Source of the DNA: Dehalococcoidia bacterium
GTDB taxonomy: Bacteria; Chloroflexota; Dehalococcoidia; UBA2979
Reading direction: 5' to 3'
Length of the DNA: 13,389 nt
NCBI GenBank assembly: GCA_004297315.1
Contig: SCTU01000049.1
Location: forward strand, 1-13,389
Shown here: piece after piece, positions 6,789 through 12,844 of the stretch
How the letters are laid out: each line of letters opens with the position of its first letter
Position numbering within the stretch: the stretch's first letter is position 1
Made by a program: the position numbers and the translations under genes
The notes under the pieces: model-generated
Databases searched by the model: none
Seen by the model: only the letters and a program-made list of their open reading frames with translations
What the model was told of the DNA's origin: nothing

Positions 6789-6819
6789 GCGGCGGGATGT
6801 CCCCACGACATCCCGCCGC
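6789..6819 (+). terminator. Strong hairpin terminator after the cupredoxin lipoprotein
   Basis: A perfect 13-bp stem, GCGGCGGGATGTC (6789-6801) with GACATCCCGCCGC (6807-6819), closes a five-base loop CCCAC. It starts 15 bases after the stop codon. Only TT follows the stem, so it lacks a classical U-tract, but its stability and position fit a terminator separating this gene from ctaA. Confidence 0.75.
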
Positions 6820-6873
6820 TTCGGACATCCTCTCCCGCGTCACCGGGCGTTCGACCCAGACCGCGGAGGCCGG

Positions 6874-7815
6874 ATGACCCGCTTCCAGGCGCTCACGCGC
6901 GCGACCGTTATCGCGACACTGATCCTCATCGCCGTGGGTTCCGTCGTCCGAACGTCGGGCTCGGGCTTAGGCTGCCCGGACTGGCCGCTCTGCCACGGAC
7001 GCCCCATCCCGCCACTCGAGCGCACCGCCCTCATCGAGTGGAGCCACCGAACGGTGGCGTCGCTCACTGGACTGCTCATCGTCGCGCAGACGGCCTGGGC
7101 CTTCTTGCGATATCGCGTCGACCGCGCGCTCACCGGAGTCGCGCTGGCGACCGTCCCGTTGCTCGCCGTCCAGGCGATCCTCGGACGCGAGGCCGTCGTG
7201 CGGGAACTGCCGCCCGGTGTGGTCGCGGTGCACATGGTCAGCGCCCTGCTCCTGCTCGGCCTGCTCACCGTCTTGGCCGTCCTGGCCTCGCTGGGGCCTG
7301 CCCGAGTCCGTGACAGCGCTACCGCCCGCGCAGGGCTGCGTGCGAGCACACGGCTCCTCGTGATCGTGCTCGGCGCTGTCATGGCCCTCGGGGCATACAA
7401 CCTTGCGAGCGGGGCCGGGTTCGCCTGTCCCGCGTGGCCCGGTTGCCCCGGCGCGCCGCTCCCGTTCCTCTCGGGCGATCGCCTGCAACACGTCCACTGG
7501 CTGCATCGACTGACGGTGGCTGGCGGCCTCGCCGTCGCCGCGTTGGTCGCCTGGCGTGTGCGCGCACTTCACGATGTGCCGAGGCCGATCGTGGGCGCGA
7601 CGCTCGCCGTCCTGGCGCTCTACCTGCTCCAGGCCCTCATCGGCGCGGCGACGATCTGGTCCGATTTCGCCGGCGTGTTGCGAAGCGCCCACGTGCTGGC
7701 CGGGGCGACCGTCTGGGCGCTGGCCGTCGCACTCGCCACGGGCGCGCACTACGAACACGACCGCTTGCCGTCTCCTCGGCCGGCGCGACCGGTCGAGAGC
7801 GGGCGCCACGGATGA
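6874..7815 (+). CDS. ctaA: Haem A synthase (COX15/CtaA family)
   Basis: Integral membrane enzyme that oxidises the C8 methyl of haem O to a formyl group, giving the haem A used by subunit I. The 313-aa protein has about eight hydrophobic segments in two homologous halves. Conserved haem-ligand histidines are His58 (EWSHR), His120 (VAVHM), His211 (HWLHR) and His273 (RSAHV), with Glu55 in the first half. Both extracytoplasmic cysteine pairs are present: Cys34/Cys40 (GCPDWPLC) and Cys185/Cys191 (ACPAWPGC), as in Bacillus CtaA. ATG 6874 follows GGAGG (6865-6869). Its stop overlaps the next start as ATGA. Haem O synthase (ctaB) is not in the window. Confidence 0.95.
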   Translation: MTRFQALTRATVIATLILIAVGSVVRTSGSGLGCPDWPLCHGRPIPPLERTALIEWSHRTVASLTGLLIVAQTAWAFLRYRVDRALTGVALATVPLLAVQAILGREAVVRELPPGVVAVHMVSALLLLGLLTVLAVLASLGPARVRDSATARAGLRASTRLLVIVLGAVMALGAYNLASGAGFACPAWPGCPGAPLPFLSGDRLQHVHWLHRLTVAGGLAVAALVAWRVRALHDVPRPIVGATLAVLALYLLQALIGAATIWSDFAGVLRSAHVLAGATVWALAVALATGAHYEHDRLPSPRPARPVESGRHG

Positions 7816-8612
7816 GCGGACCGGCCGACGAGGGCGTTGCCGGGCCGGACCTAACGCGGCCGGTATTCGTCAGCTACATCGAACGTGCGCGACGCAGGGC
7901 ACTCGAGGCCGGCCGGACGCCGCATCGCTGGCCGCATTTCGCAGACGCCCCGCTCGCGCCGCTCGCGAAGCCGCTGCAGCAGGCGCGCATTGGACTGGTC
8001 ACGACCGCCTCGTTACTGGAACCCGACGGCGGCCCTCCACCCGAGGGACGCCCGCCCATGCGGTATGCCGCACCGGCCGACCCGGCGCCGCACCGGCTGC
8101 ACACTGCGCACCTCGGCTGGGACCGCGAGGCGACCCACATGGAAGACCTCGACTCATACTTCCCGGTCCACCGCCTGGCCGAGTTCCGCGCGGAAGGCCG
8201 CATCGGATCGCTGTCGCCCCGGTTCTACGGGACGAGCCTCGAGGACGACGGCGCGCAGATGGTGGCGTGGTGCCGGGAGGACGGCGTGGATGCCGTCGTG
8301 ATGGTGCCGATCTGAGCGGGCTGCCACGAGACCGTGAGTCTCGTCTCGAGGCATCTGGAGCAGGCCGGGATCGCGACCGTGATCGTCGGGTCCGCGCGCG
8401 ACATCGTGGAGCACTGCGGTGTCCCGCGCTTCGTCTTCTCGGACTTCCCGCTCGGGAACCCCTGCGGCAAGCCCTACGACGTCGCCATGCAACGCTCGAT
8501 CGTCGGCACCGCCCTGGACCTCCTCGAAGGCGCGCGCCATCCGATGACGACCGTGCAGACGCCATACGCCTGGGACGAGTCAGGTGCCTGGCGCGAGGCT
8601 GCCTCCCGTTGA
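7812..8612 (+). CDS. GrdB/PrdB-like (glycine/sarcosine/betaine reductase B family) selenoprotein, in-frame TGA read as Sec168
   Basis: The frame opening at ATG 7812 reaches TGA at 8313-8315, then continues in the same frame to a TGA at 8610-8612. The product is 266 aa with position 168 encoded by the internal TGA. It sits in VVMVPI-U-AGCHETVSLV, a U-x2-C motif where, from memory, family members carry CPVCHQTV-like sequence. Downstream residues also read as conserved family sequence: SARDIVEHCGVPRFVFSDFPLGNPCGKP and a C-terminal TTVQTP. A SECIS-like stem-loop follows the TGA. A redox role is likely, but glycine reductase partners are absent and the substrate is unknown. The start overlaps the ctaA stop (ATGA). 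A nonsense-mutated pseudogene is the alternative, disfavoured by the intact downstream frame. Confidence 0.85.
8313..8315 (+). other. Selenocysteine-encoding UGA codon
   Basis: In-frame TGA at codon 168 of the GrdB/PrdB-like gene, at the position where relatives have a redox-active cysteine, followed two residues later by Cys171. Read as a stop it would remove the last 98 codons. Confidence 0.82.
8326..8344 (+). promoter_or_regulatory. Bacterial SECIS-like stem-loop
   Basis: ACGAGAC (8326-8332) pairs perfectly with GTCTCGT (8338-8344) around the loop CGUGA. The stem begins 10 bases after the UGA, and the loop has G in its second position within a GU. Known bacterial SECIS hairpins lie inside the coding region about this far from the UGA and need a G early in a small apical loop for SelB. 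The fit is by geometry only. Confidence 0.72.
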
Positions 8613-8621
8613 CCGCGCGGT

Positions 8622-8649
8622 GCCGCAGCCGCTATCCGGCGGCTGCGGC
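8622..8649. terminator. Bidirectional hairpin between convergent selenoprotein and radical SAM genes
   Basis: GCCGCAGCCGC (8622-8632) and GCGGCTGCGGC (8639-8649) form a perfect 11-bp stem with a six-base loop. It starts ten bases after the selenoprotein stop and overlaps the TAG of the opposing radical SAM gene, so its Ala-rich C-terminus is part of the stem. No T-tract flanks it on either strand. Confidence 0.6.
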
Positions 8650-9837
8650 TGCGTGCTCCGCCTGCACGGAGGCGCACAGCGGGTCCTCGGCCAGGTAGTT
8701 CCCATGCACCCCCATTGCGCGGGCGCGTGACCCGCCACAGAGGTCCGAGAACTCACAGCGACCGCAGCGCCCCTGCAACAGCGACGGGTCACGCAACTTC
8801 CGGAACAGATCGGAGTTGCGATACACGTCGCCCGCGTCGTGGGTGCGGACGTTCCCGGCCGGGACCTGGAGGAATCCCGAAGGGCAGATGTTGCCGCGGT
8901 GGTCAATGAACATGAAGCCCTTGCCGTCATTCACGCCGCGTGTCTGGACGCCTTCCGGTGCCTCGCGTAACTGGTAGCCCGCTCCGGTGAGCCGGACCGC
9001 GCCACTCGACGACTCGCGCACCTGCCGGAGCACGGTGCGGCGGAACTGCGGCGCGGCGGTCGTCCGCACCGCGAACGGTGCGCGGCGGCTGAGGTCCGCC
9101 AGCCACCGCCACGACTCCTCTGCCTCCTCCACGCTCACCATCGCGTCCGCCCGCCCCCGTCCCGTGGGGACGAGGTAGAAGACGTTCCAGACGCGGACGC
9201 CGCCCTCGGACATCAGGTCGGCCATCGCGGCCATATCGTGGATGTTGTGCCGCGTGATCGTGGTGCCAACTTGCACCGGCATCCCCAGCTCACGCAGGCG
9301 GACCAGCGTTGTGATCGCGCGTGCGAACGTGCCGTTCACTCCGCGGAAGGCGTCGTGCGTGCGCTCGTCCGGGCCGTCGATGCTGATGTGGACCATCTGC
9401 ACGCCCGCGTCTCGCAGCGCGCGCAGCCGCTCCAGCGTGACCAGCGCCGTCGTCGTGGGCGAGACCGCGACGCGGAGCCCGCGCGCCACCGCCCGCTCCA
9501 CGATGGGCAGCAAGTCACGCCGCATCAGCGGGTCGCCGCCGGTGAGCACGAGCACCGGGGGTGCAAGGTCAGCGAGCTGGTCCACAACGCGGAAGGCCTC
9601 TTCCGTGTTCAGTTCCTCCGGGTGCGGCTTCGGCTGTGCCTCCGCGCGGCAGTGCACGCACGCCAGTGCGCACGCTCGAGTGATCTCCCATGCCACCGTG
9701 AACGGCCGCTGGTCAAGGTCGATCGAGAACAGTTCCGGCTTCCCCGCCGCATACCGCAGCCCGCCGGCGGGCGCGGCACCTTCCTGACCTGATGTGGATG
9801 GACGGCCGGTGGCCGCTGCCTCTTCGACGTCAGGCAC
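8632..9837 (-). CDS. Radical SAM/SPASM protein (TIGR04053-like, related to AhbD/NirJ)
   Basis: 401-aa cytoplasmic iron-sulfur enzyme. The radical SAM cluster motif is RACALACVHC (Cys56, Cys60, Cys63), followed by LTGGDP for SAM binding. The C-terminal SPASM-like part has Cys in NICPSGF, then CGRCEFSDLCGGSRARA and a final Cys in DPLC, enough for auxiliary cluster(s). PFTVAWEITRACALACVHC resembles the haem-biosynthesis radical SAM enzymes, and my recollection places it in TIGR04053, whose function I do not know to be settled. The start is probably GTG 9837, eight bases inside the upstream gene and behind GGCGAGG. The first ~25 residues are low complexity, and no better start exists. In-frame sequence further upstream is the shadow of the neighbouring gene. 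Confidence 0.87.
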   Translation of the reverse strand: MPDVEEAAATGRPSTSGQEGAAPAGGLRYAAGKPELFSIDLDQRPFTVAWEITRACALACVHCRAEAQPKPHPEELNTEEAFRVVDQLADLAPPVLVLTGGDPLMRRDLLPIVERAVARGLRVAVSPTTTALVTLERLRALRDAGVQMVHISIDGPDERTHDAFRGVNGTFARAITTLVRLRELGMPVQVGTTITRHNIHDMAAMADLMSEGGVRVWNVFYLVPTGRGRADAMVSVEEAEESWRWLADLSRRAPFAVRTTAAPQFRRTVLRQVRESSSGAVRLTGAGYQLREAPEGVQTRGVNDGKGFMFIDHRGNICPSGFLQVPAGNVRTHDAGDVYRNSDLFRKLRDPSLLQGRCGRCEFSDLCGGSRARAMGVHGNYLAEDPLCASVQAEHAAAAAG

Positions 9838-11035
9838 GGGAGGCCTCGCCGACACGTCCCGCCACTTCGTCGTCGTTGAGGTAGCAGAGCGGGTCCATCG
9901 CCCACAGGTCGCCGGTAGTGGCCTCGGCGCGCGAACGGAAGTTGCCGTTGCAGACGTCGAGGAACGCGCAGCCCTGACAGCGCTCCGGGAGCAGCGCCTT
10001 GCGGTCGCGCAACTGCTGCACGAGCGGCGGCGGGTCGTCCCGGTAGATGCTGCTGAAGGGGCGCTCGCGCAGGTTCCCGAGCGGGCGCCAGCGCCAGAAC
10101 TGGTCGGCGTACACGTCGCCATTGGGCGCAACGCAAGCGATCGCGATGCCCGACTGGTTTCCGCCGTTCCAGCCCAGCAACTGCCGGACGCTCTCGGCCC
10201 GTTCCGGCTGGGTGCGCTGCAGGTGAAGGAGGAGGAACGCCGCGTCCGCGTGGTTGTCTGCGGTGAGGACGTCCACCGGGAAGCCCTCCGCCGCCATCTG
10301 CTGCGTCTTGGTGAAGATCAGCGAAACGGCGTCGCGCGACTCCTCGGCCGACGGCGCAAAGCCCTTCAGGCGGGCGCCACGGCCCGTGGGGGCCAGGTGG
10401 TAGATGCAGAGGCGATGCACGTCCCGCTCGCGCATGAGCTCGAACAGCCACGGCAGGTCCTGGATGTTCGAACGTGTCAGGGTGTAGCGCAGGCCCACCT
10501 TGATGCCTTCGCTCTTGCAGCGCTCGATCGCGGCCATCGAGGCATCGAACGCGCCGAGCATGCCGCGGAACTTGTCGTGCGTTGCCGGGCGGCCGTCGAT
10601 GCTGATCCCGACGTACGAGACGCCGACCTCGGCCAATCGTTTGGCCATCTCGTCGGTGATCAGGGTGCCATTCGTGGAGAGCACTACGCGCATCCCGCGC
10701 TCGCGCGCGTGCGCCGCGACTTCCAGCAGGTCGTGACGTCGCAGCGGCTCCCCGCCGGAGACGAGCAAGACCGGTGAGCCGAGCGCCGCGAGGTCGTCCA
10801 CCATCGCGAACGCCTCTTCCGTCGTCAGTTCGTCGGGATACTTCTCGTCGTGCGAGTCGGTGTAGCAGTGGGCGCAGTGCAGGTTGCACGTACGCGTGGA
10901 GGTCCAGACCACCACCGGCCGCTTGTCCTGCGAGTAGTGCAACAGGTTCGACGGGAGGCGGCCGCTATGCCGCCCGTAGCGCAGCGCATCGCCTTCGGTG
11001 ACTTCTCCGTTGAGGAGTTGAGATACCCCCAGCAT
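9830..11035 (-). CDS. Radical SAM/SPASM protein of the AhbC/NirJ family
   Basis: 401-aa iron-sulfur enzyme. The N-terminus LGVSQLLNGEVTEGDALRYG and LPSNLLHYSQDKRPVVVW closely follow the AhbC (12,18-didecarboxysirohaem deacetylase) and NirJ (haem d1) group, which act on sirohaem-derived tetrapyrrole side chains. The SAM cluster is Cys50, Cys54 and Cys57 (RTCNLHCAHC), with SGGEP at 93-97. SPASM-type cysteines are Cys301, Cys353, Cys356, Cys362 and Cys384, within CVAPNGDVYADQFW, LGNLRERPFSSI and CQGCAFLDVC. ATG 11035 is chosen over 11047 and 11101 because GGGAG lies five bases before it. It is cotranscribed with the next radical SAM gene. Which substrate applies cannot be told: no other ahb or nir genes are visible. 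Confidence 0.88.
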   Translation of the reverse strand: MLGVSQLLNGEVTEGDALRYGRHSGRLPSNLLHYSQDKRPVVVWTSTRTCNLHCAHCYTDSHDEKYPDELTTEEAFAMVDDLAALGSPVLLVSGGEPLRRHDLLEVAAHARERGMRVVLSTNGTLITDEMAKRLAEVGVSYVGISIDGRPATHDKFRGMLGAFDASMAAIERCKSEGIKVGLRYTLTRSNIQDLPWLFELMRERDVHRLCIYHLAPTGRGARLKGFAPSAEESRDAVSLIFTKTQQMAAEGFPVDVLTADNHADAAFLLLHLQRTQPERAESVRQLLGWNGGNQSGIAIACVAPNGDVYADQFWRWRPLGNLRERPFSSIYRDDPPPLVQQLRDRKALLPERCQGCAFLDVCNGNFRSRAEATTGDLWAMDPLCYLNDDEVAGRVGEASRA

Positions 11036-11139
11036 GGCTGCTCCCATCCATGACGAACTGTGCTTGCAAGTCACCCTAAGCATCGCCTTGGGGGGGGCCA
11101 TCCTGCCACCACCGAGGGCCTCTCATCGTTCGTACGAGG

Positions 11140-11155
11140 CGCGAGATTTGCGCGA
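11140..11155. repeat. 16-base element, copy 1
   Basis: CGCGAGATTTGCGCGA differs at one base from the copy at 11240-11255. Internally it repeats CGCGA at an 11-base interval, about one helical turn, as in a direct-repeat protein site. It lies about 105 bases upstream of the AhbC/NirJ-like start. Confidence 0.6.
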
Positions 11156-11239
11156 AAACGCCGCCACGAGGCGCGACGGCTCGGCGGGCTCCATCAGGCG
11201 ATTCCGGTTCCCTCTAAGGACGGCTCAGCGACGGGCGGA

Positions 11240-11255
11240 CGCGAGTTTTGCGCGA
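11240..11255. repeat. 16-base element, copy 2
   Basis: CGCGAGTTTTGCGCGA matches copy 1 at 15 of 16 bases, starts exactly 100 bp from it, and keeps the 11-base CGCGA spacing. It sits just beyond the end of the DUF4202 gene. Confidence 0.6.
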
Positions 11256-11277
11256 TTCGGCGACCCCGGGCGACCGA

Positions 11278-11889
11278 TTACGACAGCGCGCGCTTCACGG
11301 CGTCGGCAGCCCGCTCGTCCAGTCCCAGGCTCAGCGCGGCCTCGCGTCCGGCGGGGCTCATCTTCGTCCACGTGCGGCGAAGCGCGCGGGTCGCCTGTTC
11401 CTCCGTCACCCCTTCGAGGAACGCGGAGAGTCGCAGTTCAAGGAAGGCGAGGCTCACCGCATCCTCGTGCGTCTGTGCCTCCGGGTCGCGTTTCACAGCG
11501 CGCTTCTGCAGCAGTTCCGCGACCCGCCGCTGCGTCTCCTCCGGGTAGCCGGCGGCCTGCATCAACTCACCCGCCGCGCGTCCGTGGAAGTCGTACAGGT
11601 AGGTCCTCCATGCCAGGTAGCCCTCACGCGTCCGCGGGTAGGAGGAACGCTCCACTTCCCAGCGACGGAGGTGATGCGCGCGCGCGGCGATCTGCAGCGC
11701 CTCGGATGCCTCCGGCTGGATCTGCAGGACCCAGGCGTGCGCGCGCTGTCCTTCGATCAGCGCTCTCGGCTGCGCCGCGCCGGCGAAGGTGGCGCGGCTC
11801 GGGTCGTGCGCGTTCGCGGCGTCGATCTCCGCCAGCACGCGCTGCAACCGAGGCTCCCGGCCGGAAGTGTGCGCGTCAGTCTCGGCCAC
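11278..11889 (-). CDS. DUF4202 family protein
   Basis: 203-aa soluble, mostly helical protein with no signal peptide or membrane segment. It reads as DUF4202: AEIDAANAHDP near the start, then RAHAWVLQIQPEASEALQIAARAHHLRRWEV, RSSYPRTREGYLAWRTYL, FHGRAAGELM, KRDPEAQTHEDAVSLAFLE and a C-terminal TWTKMSPAGREAAL, over full family length. The conserved His-His-Leu-x-Arg-Trp and the Glu-Asp pair might form a metal site, but the family's function is unknown to me. The GTG at 11889 follows GAGGGAGA and lies 14 bases inside the thioredoxin-cytochrome gene, so translation is probably coupled. Its place in a cytochrome c maturation operon suggests, without proving, a redox or haem-related job. Confidence 0.88.
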   Translation of the reverse strand: MAETDAHTSGREPRLQRVLAEIDAANAHDPSRATFAGAAQPRALIEGQRAHAWVLQIQPEASEALQIAARAHHLRRWEVERSSYPRTREGYLAWRTYLYDFHGRAAGELMQAAGYPEETQRRVAELLQKRAVKRDPEAQTHEDAVSLAFLELRLSAFLEGVTEEQATRALRRTWTKMSPAGREAALSLGLDERAADAVKRALS

Positions 11890-12802
11890 GGTCGTTCTCC
11901 CTCGTCATCCGCGCCTGATACGCGCGCTGCTCGTCGCCCCACCATGTCTTCAGGTAGGTGAGCACGGCGCGCACCTCCTCGGCGCTCAGGCGGTCACCGA
12001 ACGCGGGCATCTCCTGCCGCGCGCCGCCCCCGCGCATGATGACCGCCGTCAGCCGCAGGTCGGAATGGTGCCACGTGTGTCCCTCGTCCGTGTGCGGCGG
12101 AGCGCCCACGATGCCGCCGGTACCGTCTCGTCCTCCGTGGCAGCGAAGGCACTGCGCGTTGTAGATGGCGGCACCGAGGCGGACCTCCGTGGCGCCCTCG
12201 CTCAGGTTAGGACGCCCTGTCTTTGGCTGCCCACCGCCCAGCAGAGCATCGACAGCCGCGGACATCTCCGGACGGGTCATCCCGCCGACCCGCATCTCCG
12301 CCACCGTGCCGTCGGCGGAGACGAACACATGCGTCGGCAGGCCGACCACCCGATAACGGCGCGAGACGTCGCCCGCCGGGTCGAGACCCACGGGAAAGTC
12401 GTAGTTCGCTGACGACATGTAAGCGGCGACGTCGCTGCGCGACTCGTCCATATCGATAGCGATGAACTTGAGCCGGTCACCAGCGCCCGCGCGCACGACC
12501 TCGATGTCCGGGAGTTCGGCGCGACACGGGGGGCACCACGAACCCCAGAAGTTGATCCACACCGGCTGCCCGCGCATCGCGCTCAGCGTGAACGGGGCTG
12601 CCGCCAACGTCTCGACGGTGAAGTCCGGCGCTTCTTGCCCCACGCGCAGCGCCTCGGCGGATGCGCCCGCCTTGCCGTCCGCCCGCTGGACGATGATCCA
12701 CCCCACGCCGAGGATCAGCGCCAGCGAACACGCTGCCTGGAATATGACGCGCCGCGTCGCACGCTCGGACCAGCGCGCGCGGACGGCTTGCATGAGGCGC
12801 AT
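11876..12802 (-). CDS. TlpA/ResA-type thioredoxin fused to a C-terminal cytochrome c domain
   Basis: 308-aa membrane-anchored extracytoplasmic protein. One N-terminal anchor (about residues 19-38) is followed by a thioredoxin-like domain (about 54-190) with FWGSWCPPC (Cys90, Cys93) and the cis-proline loop GLPT (Pro156). A class I cytochrome c domain follows (about 205-288), with haem motif CLRCH (Cys218, Cys221, His222) and likely axial Met265 in EMPAFG. ResA/CcmG proteins reduce apocytochrome c cysteines before haem attachment. Fusing a cytochrome suggests electrons are passed to or from the disulfide through haem. ATG 12802 follows GAGGGA; the ATG at 12793 lacks a site. It is downstream of ccsB in the same direction and overlaps DUF4202. 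Confidence 0.93.
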   Translation of the reverse strand: MRLMQAVRARWSERATRRVIFQAACSLALILGVGWIIVQRADGKAGASAEALRVGQEAPDFTVETLAAAPFTLSAMRGQPVWINFWGSWCPPCRAELPDIEVVRAGAGDRLKFIAIDMDESRSDVAAYMSSANYDFPVGLDPAGDVSRRYRVVGLPTHVFVSADGTVAEMRVGGMTRPEMSAAVDALLGGGQPKTGRPNLSEGATEVRLGAAIYNAQCLRCHGGRDGTGGIVGAPPHTDEGHTWHHSDLRLTAVIMRGGGARQEMPAFGDRLSAEEVRAVLTYLKTWWGDEQRAYQARMTRENDRGRD

Positions 12803-12810
12803 CGTCTGTC

Positions 12811-12839
12811 CCTCGCCGGCTATGCCGGCCGGGGCGAGG
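12811..12839 (-). promoter_or_regulatory. Stem-loop overlapping the ribosome-binding site of the thioredoxin-cytochrome gene
   Basis: In the 42-base space after ccsB, CCTCGCC and GGCGAGG (12833-12839 with 12811-12817) can pair in the minus-strand RNA, enclosing further GC-rich pairing. The 3' arm contains the GAGG of the GAGGGA site used by the downstream gene, so folding would hide it and unfolding by ribosomes finishing ccsB would expose it. Confidence 0.45.
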
Positions 12840-12844
12840 TGGGT

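Larger units (their letters stand above)
11036..11277. other. 242-bp gap upstream of the radical SAM pair
   Basis: This gap lies between the DUF4202 stop and the AhbC/NirJ-like start, both on the minus strand, and probably holds a promoter or leader for the radical SAM operon. I see two near-identical 16-base elements exactly 100 bp apart (listed separately), an eight-base palindrome TCGTACGA at 11130-11137 and a run of eight G at 11090-11097. No gene, clear -35/-10 pair or recognised riboswitch was found. Confidence 0.5.

Noticed and set aside
8313..8315. The TGA as an ordinary stop or a disabling mutation (pseudogene)
   Set aside because: The frame continues 98 codons with family-like motifs and no other lesion, the position fits a redox cysteine, and a SECIS-like hairpin follows. 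It remains the main alternative if the genome lacks Sec machinery.
9838..10131. Extended N-terminus of the second radical SAM protein
   Set aside because: This stretch is out of frame within the AhbC/NirJ-like gene, whose SPASM cysteine motifs lie there; the GTG at 9837 with GGCGAGG fits better.
11090..11097. Run of eight G as a phase-variable tract
   Set aside because: It is outside any coding region and about 55 bases upstream of the chosen start, with no promoter placed around it.
11180..11217. Minus-strand segment with GAGGGAACCGGAATC and GCCCGCC, reminiscent of part of a cobalamin riboswitch
   Set aside because: The B12 box and the other conserved core segments are missing, and GC-rich sequence easily gives such partial matches.
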